This document shows positions 44,687 through 53,265 of a stretch of 64,000 nt of DNA, in pieces. The notes under the pieces were generated by a model. That model had not been told where the DNA came from, did no database searches, and saw only the letters and a list, made by a program, of their open reading frames with translations. The position numbers and the translations under genes were made by a program. The DNA is from Chitinophagales bacterium (GTDB lineage Bacteria > Bacteroidota > Bacteroidia > Chitinophagales > LD1): the NCBI GenBank assembly GCA_016787045.1, contig JAEUVA010000012.1, forward strand, positions 1 through 64,000, written 5' to 3'. Positions within the stretch are counted from its first letter, which is position 1. Each line of letters begins with the position of its first letter.

Positions 44687-44791
44687 TGTGTGTTTTTTGG
44701 ATTTTTATTTAGTGAATAATAATTAAAAGCGTGTGAATGTCATAAATACCTATCAAAGTAACAAATTCTAAATTGTAATTCTAACAAATAG

Positions 44792-47700
44792 TTAACGTAG
44801 CAAGGTGATGGTTCCCTTTAGCAGGCGTGTTGTATTATCATCAAAAGCGGCATTAAGGGTATAGGTAAACACCCCCATTGGCTGTGCAACTCCCTTGTAT
44901 ATACCATCCCATCCATCCAAAGAATTGTTGGTTTCAAATACCTTTTCGCCCCAGCGGTTGTATAACTTAAAGTTGAAATACTTGGTGCCGGATGTGATAA
45001 TATGCAAAATGTCGTTTGCTCCATCTCCATTGGGTGAAAAGGCAGTGGGTATATACACACGGGGCAGCTCAAAAATTTGTATGTAGTTGGTTTGAGCAAC
45101 AGTACTACTGCAACCAAACTGGTTAGAAGCAGTTAAGCTGACAGTGTATGTTCCATGTTCACTATAAAAATGAACCGGTGATTCTGCTGTGCTGTTGCTG
45201 CCATCACCAAATGTCCACGACCAGGTATCGCTGTTTTGCGATGTATTGGTAAAAGTGATTGGTGAACTGGCATCATTATACCCCACGAGCGGATTGGCCG
45301 TAAATGCGGCTACTGCTGAGGGGTTAACAGTTGTGTTTGCACTAAATATTGCACTGCAACTTCCTAACGAAGCGGTAAGAACTATAGTATAATTTCCCGC
45401 TGATGCATACGTATGATTGGGTGTAGAAGAAGTCGAGGAACTTCCGTCTCCAAAATTCCAGTTGTATGTAGCATTGGCCGGTGTAGTGTTGTTGGCTATT
45501 GCGCTCACTTCGCCTTGACAAACATTTTGTACCGTAAACGATGGTACCGGATTTGGATTCACATTAACTGTAATACTTGCTGTATTGCTACAGTTGTTAG
45601 CATCGGTAACTGATACCGTATAAGTGGTTGCAGATGCCGGATTGGCAGTAGGGTTAGCCACATTTCCGTTGCTTAAATCTGTTGTGGGGTTCCATGTGTA
45701 TGAAACACCACCGTTAGCACTAAGCACGGTGCTGCCCCCTTCACAAATGTTAGTAGAGGCAGGCAATCCTATATTGGGCAATGCATACACATTAAACAAT
45801 ATGCTATCGCGTCCACTGCAACCGGTGCTTACGTCTGTAAAGGAATATACCAAAGACCATGAACCCGCTCCGGATGTAGTGGGTTCAAACGTACCGGTGC
45901 TATTAGTGATTCCGGTGCCTGTCCACGCGCCACCAGCCGGTGAAAAACCTGTGAGGGTTTGTGTGCCCGCATCTATACAAGCCGAGGCATCAACACCTGC
46001 ATTTACTACTGGCGCTAATTGTACTGCCGTAACGATGGCAGAGCTTGGAGAGCTTGGGCAACCATTGTTAGTGGCAACTACCGTTACACTGTTTCCATTC
46101 AACAACAAGTTTGTAGTAAAAGTGTTGGCCGCAGAATTTTGGAGTGATGTGGCATTATCAAAAAATTCATACGAAGAATATCCCGCAGGTGAAGCTGTGA
46201 ATGTAACCGCATCGCCTTGGCAAATAGAGTTATCTGCATCGCTGCTGCTGAGTGTAACTATCGGTGTGGGAGTAACTGTAAGCACAACCGCAGAGCTTGG
46301 CGCACTTGGGCAACTACTTTGCGTAGCTACTACAGTTACTGCATCGTTGTTATTGAAGGTAGCGGATGAATAGGTACTTTGCCCACTATTTTGCACGCTG
46401 TTTCCATTCACAAAAAATTCATAAGTATCAAATCCCGGAGGGGAAGCGGTGAGTGTAACATTATTGCCTGCACATACATTGGTAGATGGAACAGATAGCG
46501 TGACAAATGGGGTGGGGTTCACTGTAGTTACAATTACATTGCTGGCATTGCTAGGGCAATTGTTATCGGTAGCAACACAATACACACTATTACCTTGGCC
46601 AAGTTGTGTGGTATTCCAAATATTAGACGACCCCGATTGCTGAAGTGAACTGCCATTGTAAAATGCGTAGTTATCATAACCAGCGGGTGTTGCTGTAAAC
46701 GTTACCAAATCGCCACCGCAGATAATGTTATCTGCATCTGAACTGGAAATGGTTACCGATGGTATGGGGTTTACTGTAGGATAAAGTACCGAACTTGGAT
46801 TACTAAAACATATTCCGTTAAAACCCAATACCATTACACTATCGCCCTGCTGCAGTCCGTTGGCGGTAAAGGTTGGCGAGGGTGAACTCTGTGCCTGATT
46901 TCCGTTAACAATAAACGTGTAAAGCAGATAGGTATTGGGAGATGCCGTGTAAGTGATGGGGTCTCCGGCACATATTGTATTGGCCGATGCAGCCAATGTA
47001 ATGTTAAGTGTATTGGGCTGAACATTTACCACTAAAGAATCTTTAACTCTGCCGCAACAAGGAGTAGTAACCCATACTACCACGGTATAAGTACCCGGTG
47101 CTGTAAACGCCATTGGGGCATTTTGCAGGTTAGGCCCTACTGCCACTGGCGGTATTGAAGATCCTCCAAAATCCCATTCGTACAAAGAACCTATTATAGA
47201 TGTGCTAAATGTATCGGGGCATCCGTTCACAGCAGGTATATTGGTATGCGTAATTGTACTGCCGGTAGTTTGGTTATTGAAAATGCCTACAAAATCGGTA
47301 AACACGGTTCCGTTGTAGGTGATAGTTTTTCTTCCAACAGAAGAATACATTACTGCAATAGGCCCCGCACCAGTTGCGGTAGCCGGGGTTGCCCCTGCAC
47401 CAAAATTCCAAGTGCCGGAAACGGGTGTAGAAAATAGAACCTCAGCGTTTGTACAACCATAGTTGAGCACCGTTATTACCGGAGGATTGCCGGGTACTGA
47501 GGTGATGTTTGATTGTGTGGGTGCCGTACCGTTGATATATAAATTTTGACTCAATCCGGCTGCTCCGTTACCACCATTACCACCGGCACCTCCTGCACCT
47601 CCTGCGCCTCCATTACCACCGGGGGTATTACCACAACCTGGAGTACCACCTGTACCACCCGTACCACCAGAGCCACCTACTCCACCGGAACCACCCACAC

Positions 47701-48856
47701 CACCGGAACCACCCGGACCGGCATTTAAACTACAATCTACAATGTTGCCCCCGGCACCATTGGTATATACAAATATGGCAAATGAGCCACCGCCTCCGCT
47801 ACCACCAATACCGCCTCCGCCACCGTAGCCGCCACCGCCACCGCCACCGCCTGCACCACCTACATCATCTTGTCCGTTGTTTTGGCGGCCTCCGCCACCA
47901 CCACCACCACCGCCTCCGCAACCCGGTGTGCCATTAGCTCCGTTTGCAGCAGCCGCACCGGGAATAAAGTACCCTGGTGCAGATACTACACCAGCCGGAC
48001 CTGCTGCTCCATTTCCGCCAATTGTTCCTGCTCCACCTGGTTGGCCGGGTTGGCCGGGTGTGGCACTATTGCAATTAGGGCTGCCAAATGTGCAACCTAA
48101 ATTGCAGGATGGGCCGGTACCTGTGGTGCCACCAGCACCTCCACATGCTCCCCCACCGGGCTGCCCCGGAGGACCTACACTGCCATGTACACCAGAGTTA
48201 GCACCTGTACCTCCATTGTTTCCTCCCACTCCGCCTGCCCCACCGGGTTTTACCGGCTCTAAGCCGCCATTGGTTCCGGGTGCTCCATTACCACCGGGTG
48301 CACCGGCTGTACCGGGCGCACCATTCACACCAGGTGAGCCACCCACGGTATTTACTGTGCACCGAACGATGTTGTAATTACTACAAGTGTTCAGATAAAT
48401 ACCATAAGCAGTAGCTGCTATGCCATTAGGTACATCTACATTTATGGTTAAATCTTGTAAGCGAAATCCGGAAACAAATGGGCCTAAAAACGCAGCAGTA
48501 CCATTTGCCGGAGCTGGTAATACATTAAGTGGCGTACGATGAATGACCGTAGCGGCAGCATTACTCTTAGACCAGTTTGTAGGATCAAACCCGCCTTCTA
48601 TGGTAAGGTTACTCACTAGCTGAATTTCGTTGTTGATATCATACACGCCCACAGCCATCCAAATAATGTTGTTGGTGGCATTTACCAAGGTTAACCCATA
48701 GGTTAAAGATGCGGGATTGGCTCTGGTTCCGGCACTACCGCTGCCTGCACCGGTTGGTGTAACATAAATGATGTTGCACTGCTGACCTTGTACTGCCAAC
48801 TGCAACACACTGATAGTAATAAATACTAAAATGCTTTTGAGGAAATGTTTACTCAT
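44792..48856 (-). CDS. T9SS type B surface protein with Gly-rich domain and PKD/Ig-like repeats
   Basis: The 1354-residue product has a signal peptide (ending LAVQGQ), a parallel beta-helix-like N-terminal domain (about 30-165, LVSNLTIEGGFDP, NTCSNYNIVRCTVN), a Gly-rich stretch (about 165-440) with GGxGG, GAPG and PGQPGQPGG runs and one long glycine tract, then at least six Ig/PKD-like repeats of about 85 residues (NxCxGxxVTLTASPxGxxxYEFF). A true PKD domain (YNWNFGDGSSS, WSWTFGDGSNS) follows, and the last 90 residues form a type B (CHU_C) sorting domain: YIPTAFSPNGDGANDIL, FKLYNRWGEKVFET, WDGIYKG. It is probably surface-anchored or released, with an adhesive or structural role. Confidence 0.88.
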   Translation of the reverse strand: MSKHFLKSILVFITISVLQLAVQGQQCNIIYVTPTGAGSGSAGTRANPASLTYGLTLVNATNNIIWMAVGVYDINNEIQLVSNLTIEGGFDPTNWSKSNAAATVIHRTPLNVLPAPANGTAAFLGPFVSGFRLQDLTINVDVPNGIAATAYGIYLNTCSNYNIVRCTVNTVGGSPGVNGAPGTAGAPGGNGAPGTNGGLEPVKPGGAGGVGGNNGGTGANSGVHGSVGPPGQPGGGACGGAGGTTGTGPSCNLGCTFGSPNCNSATPGQPGQPGGAGTIGGNGAAGPAGVVSAPGYFIPGAAAANGANGTPGCGGGGGGGGGGRQNNGQDDVGGAGGGGGGGGYGGGGGIGGSGGGGSFAIFVYTNGAGGNIVDCSLNAGPGGSGGVGGSGGVGGSGGTGGTGGTPGCGNTPGGNGGAGGAGGAGGNGGNGAAGLSQNLYINGTAPTQSNITSVPGNPPVITVLNYGCTNAEVLFSTPVSGTWNFGAGATPATATGAGPIAVMYSSVGRKTITYNGTVFTDFVGIFNNQTTGSTITHTNIPAVNGCPDTFSTSIIGSLYEWDFGGSSIPPVAVGPNLQNAPMAFTAPGTYTVVVWVTTPCCGRVKDSLVVNVQPNTLNITLAASANTICAGDPITYTASPNTYLLYTFIVNGNQAQSSPSPTFTANGLQQGDSVMVLGFNGICFSNPSSVLYPTVNPIPSVTISSSDADNIICGGDLVTFTATPAGYDNYAFYNGSSLQQSGSSNIWNTTQLGQGNSVYCVATDNNCPSNASNVIVTTVNPTPFVTLSVPSTNVCAGNNVTLTASPPGFDTYEFFVNGNSVQNSGQSTYSSATFNNNDAVTVVATQSSCPSAPSSAVVLTVTPTPIVTLSSSDADNSICQGDAVTFTASPAGYSSYEFFDNATSLQNSAANTFTTNLLLNGNSVTVVATNNGCPSSPSSAIVTAVQLAPVVNAGVDASACIDAGTQTLTGFSPAGGAWTGTGITNSTGTFEPTTSGAGSWSLVYSFTDVSTGCSGRDSILFNVYALPNIGLPASTNICEGGSTVLSANGGVSYTWNPTTDLSNGNVANPTANPASATTYTVSVTDANNCSNTASITVNVNPNPVPSFTVQNVCQGEVSAIANNTTPANATYNWNFGDGSSSTSSTPNHTYASAGNYTIVLTASLGSCSAIFSANTTVNPSAVAAFTANPLVGYNDASSPITFTNTSQNSDTWSWTFGDGSNSTAESPVHFYSEHGTYTVSLTASNQFGCSSTVAQTNYIQIFELPRVYIPTAFSPNGDGANDILHIITSGTKYFNFKLYNRWGEKVFETNNSLDGWDGIYKGVAQPMGVFTYTLNAAFDDNTTRLLKGTITLLR
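47550..48360 (-). repeat. Gly-rich collagen/PGII-helix-like coding repeat
   Basis: About 270 codons with Gly at every second or third position, giving an unusually GC-rich block compared with the flanks. Short motifs GGAGG, GSGGVGGSGG and PGQPGQPGG recur. Interruptions (SFAIFVYTNGAGGNIVDCSLN) look like beta-helix rungs, so the Gly-rich parts may be loops inserted in the beta-helix. Confidence 0.8.
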
Positions 48857-48949
48857 CTCTGCGGGGTTTTAAAAACTGTCCGAAAAATAACAAAATGTGT
48901 GTATGAAGTAGGAAGATGGTAATCTAGCAAAAAAGGATGCCAGCCAGCT

Positions 48950-50116
48950 CTAATTGTATGTAAAAGTGCCATGCTGAGTTTGCAAAAAAACTTCTGCTTT
49001 TGTGGCTTGCTCCGTGTAACCAATTATTTGTGCTTCTACATTAAACGACCTGGCTATATCAATAATTATAGCCGCGCATTTTTCATCTGTATAAAGCTCA
49101 AAGCGAGTGCCACAGTTGAGCACTTTGTACATTTCCTGCCAATTGGTACCGCTTTCTTTTTGAATTAGTGTGAATAGAGGTGGCACGGGAAGCAAGTTAT
49201 TTTTTATGATGCGTAACCCATCTATATAATGTAAAACTTTGGTGTGCGCGCCACCGGTGCAGTTAATCAACCCGGTAATTTGTGCGGGTAATTCGTGCAA
49301 TATTTTTTTGACAATGGGCGTGTAGGTACGGGTGGGAGAAAGCAATGCTTTGCCAATGTTTAAAGGAGTACCAGATAAATCATCGGTAAGTTTTTTTGTG
49401 CCGCTGTAAACCACACTGCTATCGGTAGCGGCATCAAATGTTTCGGGGTATTTTTCTGCATAATAGTTAGAAAGCAAATCATGACGTGCACTTGTAAGTC
49501 CGTTGCTACTAATACCGCTGTTGTATTGCTCTTCGTAAACTGCTTGACCGTAGCTTGCAAATCCAATAATTACATTTCCGGGCTTTATGTTTTGTGTTAA
49601 AATCAAATCGCTTTTTTTCATTCGGGCAGCCATCGTGGCATCAACGGTAGTGGTACGCACACAATCGCCCAAATCAGCAGTTTCGCCTCCCATTTGGTAG
49701 ATATTTACTCCGTACTCTTTCATACGCTGTACAAACTCATTTCCACCGGCAATAATCTCAGCTATTACCTCTCCGGGTATCTGGTGTTTGTTGCGGTTGA
49801 TAATGCTGGTGAGTAAAAAACTATCGGTGGCTCCTACGCATAACAAATCATCTAAATTCATCACAATGGCATCTTGCGCAATACCGCGCCAAACCGAAAG
49901 GTCGCCTGTTTCTTTCCAATATAAATAAGCCAGTATAGATTTGGTGCCACTACCATCGCTGCTCATTACATTGCACCAGCCATCTGCTCCGGCCAAATAG
50001 TCGGGGTAGATTTTGCAAAATGCTTTTGGATACAAGCCGTGGTACAAATTTTTTACGGCTGCGTGAACTTCTTCTTTGCCGGCACTTACTCCACGTTTGA
50101 GGTATTTATCTTCCAA
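48950..50116 (-). CDS. purM: PurM-like phosphoribosylformylglycinamidine cyclo-ligase
   Basis: ATP-dependent closure of the imidazole ring in purine synthesis (AIR synthase). The 388-residue product carries the PurM phosphate/ATP motifs in divergent form: GADGWCNVMSSDGSGTKS (43-60), IAQDAIVMNLDDLLCVGATDSF, YQMGGETADLGDCVRTTTVD and LINCTGGAHTKVLHY. This longer, divergent type is common in Bacteroidota. The start is a TTG (LEDKYLKRGVSAGK); no in-frame ATG lies close upstream, and the family N-terminus fits. It lies 105 bp after the NtrC-type regulator gene. Confidence 0.82.
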   Translation of the reverse strand: MEDKYLKRGVSAGKEEVHAAVKNLYHGLYPKAFCKIYPDYLAGADGWCNVMSSDGSGTKSILAYLYWKETGDLSVWRGIAQDAIVMNLDDLLCVGATDSFLLTSIINRNKHQIPGEVIAEIIAGGNEFVQRMKEYGVNIYQMGGETADLGDCVRTTTVDATMAARMKKSDLILTQNIKPGNVIIGFASYGQAVYEEQYNSGISSNGLTSARHDLLSNYYAEKYPETFDAATDSSVVYSGTKKLTDDLSGTPLNIGKALLSPTRTYTPIVKKILHELPAQITGLINCTGGAHTKVLHYIDGLRIIKNNLLPVPPLFTLIQKESGTNWQEMYKVLNCGTRFELYTDEKCAAIIIDIARSFNVEAQIIGYTEQATKAEVFLQTQHGTFTYN

Positions 50117-50221
50117 TTTAGTTGCGAGTTGTTGATTACGTGTTGTTAGGTTGGGGACAGTGAGCGGATGAAAAACAAAATCAGTTCATGTCTTTACTTC
50201 TCTATTCGCCAATTGCCTTCG

Positions 50222-51577
50222 CTACTGTCTCCTTAAATCGTACTTCTCTATTTTGTTGTATAAGTGGCTGCGTTGTATATCCAATACTTCGGCAGATTTA
50301 GATACGTTCCAGTTGAATTTTTTGAGTTTGTGTTCAATAAAGAGTTTTTCTATATGTTCTTTGAAATCCTGAAACTTATCGAACTGCTCAAACAAATCTG
50401 TAGGCGTATCTTTAGCTTGTGTATTGGTCACAAAACTGCGTACTTCTGTTTCTGTAATTTTATGGTCAGAGAGGATGACTAACCGTTCCATCACATTCCG
50501 CAACTCGCGGATGTTTCCATCCCACTTCATTACTTTCAATTCTTCAAATGCTTTGGGAGTGATAATTTTTTTTGGAATACCATAGTCCTCACAAATTTCT
50601 TTCACAAATTTTTCGGCCAGCAGGGGCACATCATCTGAGCGATCGTTAAGCGAAGGTACATGTATCAAAATAACGCTAATACGGTGATACAAGTCCATTC
50701 TGAAGCGGCCTTCTTCAACTTCTTTCAATAGATCTTTGTTAGTAGCGGCTACTACTCGTACATCTACCAAAATATCTTTATCGCCTCCCACTCGGGTGAT
50801 GCGGTTCTCTTGCAATGCACGCAACACTTTGGCCTGAGCCGATAAACTCATATCGCCAATTTCATCCATAAATAAGGTACCTCCATTAGCTTGCTCAAAC
50901 TTGCCAATGCGCTGTTTAATAGCCGATGTAAAGGCACCTTTTTCATGGCCAAATAGTTCACTCTCTATCAACTCGCTGGGTATAGCTGCACAGTTCACTT
51001 CAACTAACGGACCCGCGGCACGGTTACTTTTTTCGTGTATCCAACGGGCTACCAGTTCTTTACCGGTGCCGTTCTCTCCGGTTACCAGTACGCGCGCTTC
51101 TGTAGGCGCTACCCTGTCTATGGTATCTTTTATTTTTTGGATAGCCGGTGATTCACCGATTATCTCGCGGGTTTTACCTGCTTTTCTGCGGAGCACTTTG
51201 GTTTCGGTAACCAGCGATGATTTTTCTAAAGCATTGCGCACGGTTACCAACAGGCGATTTAAATCAGGCGGCTTTTGTATAAAATCGTAAGCGCCTTTTT
51301 TGGTGGCCTCTACGGCATTTTCGACCGTACCGTGGCCACTAATCATAATGATGGGCGTTTCGCAATCGGTACCGCGCAGTTTGTCTAACACTTCCATGCC
51401 GTCCATTTTGGGCATTTTGATGTCTAACAAAGCACAGTCAAAATCGCCATTGCTGAGCGCCTCAAACGCTTGTGCTCCATCCGCAGCTTCCTCTACAGTG
51501 TAGCTTTCAAATTCTAATATTTCACGAAGTGTTTTACGAATACTTTTCTCATCGTCTGCAATCAGAACTTTTGCCAT
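50222..51577 (-). CDS. NtrC-family sigma-54-dependent response regulator
   Basis: The 451-residue product has a receiver domain with phospho-acceptor Asp52 (LLDIKMPKMDG), an AAA+ domain with Walker A GENGTGKE (167-174), sigma-54 contact loop GAFTSA (214-219, in place of GAFTGA), Walker B GGTLFMDEIGDM, and a Fis-type helix-turn-helix (NVSKSAEVLDIQRSHLYNKIEKY). It should activate sigma-54 promoters when phosphorylated. No histidine kinase gene is adjacent. A small perfect hairpin lies 16 bp upstream of the ATG, between it and the RNase P RNA gene. Confidence 0.93.
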   Translation of the reverse strand: MAKVLIADDEKSIRKTLREILEFESYTVEEAADGAQAFEALSNGDFDCALLDIKMPKMDGMEVLDKLRGTDCETPIIMISGHGTVENAVEATKKGAYDFIQKPPDLNRLLVTVRNALEKSSLVTETKVLRRKAGKTREIIGESPAIQKIKDTIDRVAPTEARVLVTGENGTGKELVARWIHEKSNRAAGPLVEVNCAAIPSELIESELFGHEKGAFTSAIKQRIGKFEQANGGTLFMDEIGDMSLSAQAKVLRALQENRITRVGGDKDILVDVRVVAATNKDLLKEVEEGRFRMDLYHRISVILIHVPSLNDRSDDVPLLAEKFVKEICEDYGIPKKIITPKAFEELKVMKWDGNIRELRNVMERLVILSDHKITETEVRSFVTNTQAKDTPTDLFEQFDKFQDFKEHIEKLFIEHKLKKFNWNVSKSAEVLDIQRSHLYNKIEKYDLRRQ

Positions 51578-51592
51578 GTACTATGTTTTAGT

Positions 51593-51611
51593 TCGCCACG
51601 CAAGGTGGCGA
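51593..51611. other. Short hairpin in the leader of the NtrC-type gene
   Basis: TCGCCAC (51593-51599) and GTGGCGA (51605-51611) form a perfect 7-bp stem with a 5-nt loop. It has no T-run, so it is not an intrinsic terminator by itself; it may stabilise or regulate the mRNA start. Confidence 0.3.
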
Positions 51612-51628
51612 TTTGATGAATAAAAAAT

Positions 51629-51990
51629 GTTGCAAGCTATAAGCCGGATTCTGTTTTCGCCAAGGCGAACCCCTATCATTTATCTGCGATACTGCTCACG
51701 CAGTACCTGAAACGCCACACCCCTCAACGAACAATCGGGCGAGCAGCCCTCAAGCGCTGATGTACGTTGGCTTTCAACCCGCAAGGTTTACCCCACCGCT
51801 GCATTGCTACAACGATGCGTGCGCTCTTACCGCACGTTTTCACCCTTGCCACGGCTAAGCCGAGGCGGTTATTTTCTGCGGCACTATCTGTAAGAACGTT
51901 GTGTGTCCTCCCCACCCGTTAGGTGGTGCGGTGCTCTATGTTGTCCGGACTTTCCTCCCCGGTTTCCCGAAGCGATAGAGCACTTGCAAC
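51629..51990 (-). ncRNA. rnpB: RNase P RNA (bacterial type A)
   Basis: Catalytic RNA that matures tRNA 5' ends. On the minus strand the signature GAGGAAAGTCCGGAC (about 51959-51945) and ACATAGAGCACCGCACC follow a 5' end GTTGCAAG (51990-51983), which pairs perfectly with the 3' CTTGCAAC (51636-51629) as helix P1. The 3' part contains the conserved AATCCGGCTTATAGC. A T-rich run (51628-51621) directly after P1 acts as terminator. The ends are set by P1 and could be off by a few bases. Confidence 0.95.
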
Positions 51991-51996
51991 TGTTTG

Positions 51997-52004
51997 CGAA
52001 AATA
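51997..52004 (-). promoter_or_regulatory. -7 element of the rnpB promoter
   Basis: TATTTTCG on the minus strand (52004-51997), six bases before the 5' end of RNase P RNA. It is identical to the -7 octamer of tRNA-Ser at 13391. A -33 TTG at the expected distance is not clear. Confidence 0.45.
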
Positions 52005-52068
52005 GACAATTGGTTTACCGCACGAAGTTTTTTTGGCGAGTGTGGAAATTTGGCACATCATTGTGGAT

Positions 52069-52713
52069 ATGACATGGCGATGGCGCTTAGCTCAGTTTTT
52101 TGAATTGTGGTGGTGGAAAAATTACCTCCGCAATAAAAAAGTGGTTGACTACACCGCCTGGAAGAAAGCATATTGGAAAAACTTGCTTGAACCACATCTA
52201 TCGCTACTCCACATATCACCCAATACTACCATTGCAGATTTTGGCTGCGGACCAGCAGGGGTGTTTTTGTTTTTCAAGAAACAAAAAATTACCGCCATTG
52301 ACCCTTTACTTTATCAATATGAAAAATCAATTCCTCATTTTGCAAAAGAAAGCCATCCAAACGTAACGTTTGTAGAAAGCACCATTGAAGATTACAGGGC
52401 TAAAGAAAAATACGATGTGGTTTTTTGTATGAATGCCATTAACCATGTACACAATATTGAAAAAAGCTACGATGTATTATGCCGTCAGTTGAACCCAAAC
52501 GGTTATTTGGTGATGAGTATTGACGCACATAACTTTTCGTTTTTCAAATTACTTTTTCGGTGGATACCCGGAGATATTCTTCACCCACACCAATATGACT
52601 TAAAGGAGTACAAACAGTTTTTGGTTAAAAGGAAGCTAACGGTCTTAAAAACTGAACTCACCAAAAAAGAATTCTTTTTCAACCACTATTTAATTCTTGC
52701 CAAACTTGATTAA
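52069..52713 (+). CDS. Class I SAM-dependent methyltransferase
   Basis: The 214-residue product has SAM motif I IADFGCGPAGVF (about 56-67), the acidic loop after strand 2 (ITAIDPLLYQYE), and post-motif DVVFCMNAINHVHNIEKSYDVLCRQLNPNGYLVMSID typical of ubiquinone/menaquinone-type methyltransferases. The C-terminal region is not diagnostic. A TTG at 52033 would extend it by 12 residues; ATG 52069 (MTWRWRLAQFFE) is preferred because the extension lies close to the rnpB promoter region. The target is unknown. Confidence 0.8.
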   Translation: MTWRWRLAQFFELWWWKNYLRNKKVVDYTAWKKAYWKNLLEPHLSLLHISPNTTIADFGCGPAGVFLFFKKQKITAIDPLLYQYEKSIPHFAKESHPNVTFVESTIEDYRAKEKYDVVFCMNAINHVHNIEKSYDVLCRQLNPNGYLVMSIDAHNFSFFKLLFRWIPGDILHPHQYDLKEYKQFLVKRKLTVLKTELTKKEFFFNHYLILAKLD

Positions 52714-52755
52714 CATCAACTATAAGAATTCTTCTATGTTCGTAAAAAACAATGT

Positions 52756-53247
52756 ATGACTCAAGCTCAGCTATTAGCACAAACCCTACAAAAGGTGCGC
52801 GATTTAACGATGTGGTATATAGGTATGCTAAAACTAAGCGACCCTTACAAAGAATTTGAAGTGAATGGCATAAAACTCAACAGCGTTTATTGGTTAACCG
52901 CACACCTTGCCTGGGCCGAAAACATGCTAATACTAGAAATGTGTGGTGATGATTCTGTTAAAGCAGACTGGCTAAATCATTACGCATTAGGAAGTGATGG
53001 AACCCTGCATACCGAAAAGCCAGATATGAAAGAAACCATACACTTGCTAAAAGAAATACACGCCAAGAGTATGGAACTACTCAACAATCTGCCGGACGAA
53101 AAGCTGGAAGAAATAAACAAACGCGAATTTGGTTTTGGTGGCGACAAAACCGTGCGCATGATGATACAACATTGCATACGCCATGAAGCCATGCACACCG
53201 GCCACCTGAGTTGGCTTTGTAAAATCAACGGAGTTAAAGCTATATAA
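52756..53247 (+). CDS. DinB-superfamily protein
   Basis: A small four-helix-bundle protein of about 163 residues; members are metal-dependent enzymes such as thiol transferases (bacillithiol/mycothiol-dependent), unrelated to DNA polymerase IV despite the name. Putative metal ligands are the His in WLTAHLAW (about 50) and those in MIQHCIRHEAMHTGHLSWL (about 138-149). There is no signal peptide. Same strand as its neighbours, with 42 bp and 18 bp gaps. Confidence 0.8.
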   Translation: MTQAQLLAQTLQKVRDLTMWYIGMLKLSDPYKEFEVNGIKLNSVYWLTAHLAWAENMLILEMCGDDSVKADWLNHYALGSDGTLHTEKPDMKETIHLLKEIHAKSMELLNNLPDEKLEEINKREFGFGGDKTVRMMIQHCIRHEAMHTGHLSWLCKINGVKAI

Positions 53248-53265
53248 TAAAATCAACCGTGTAAA

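Noticed and set aside
45624-48377. Plus-strand ORFs of 166 and 249 codons, Pro/Thr/Ser-rich
   Set aside because: They are antisense shadows of the Gly-rich and Ig-like repeats of the 1354-residue T9SS protein; the pattern follows the repeat period of the real gene.
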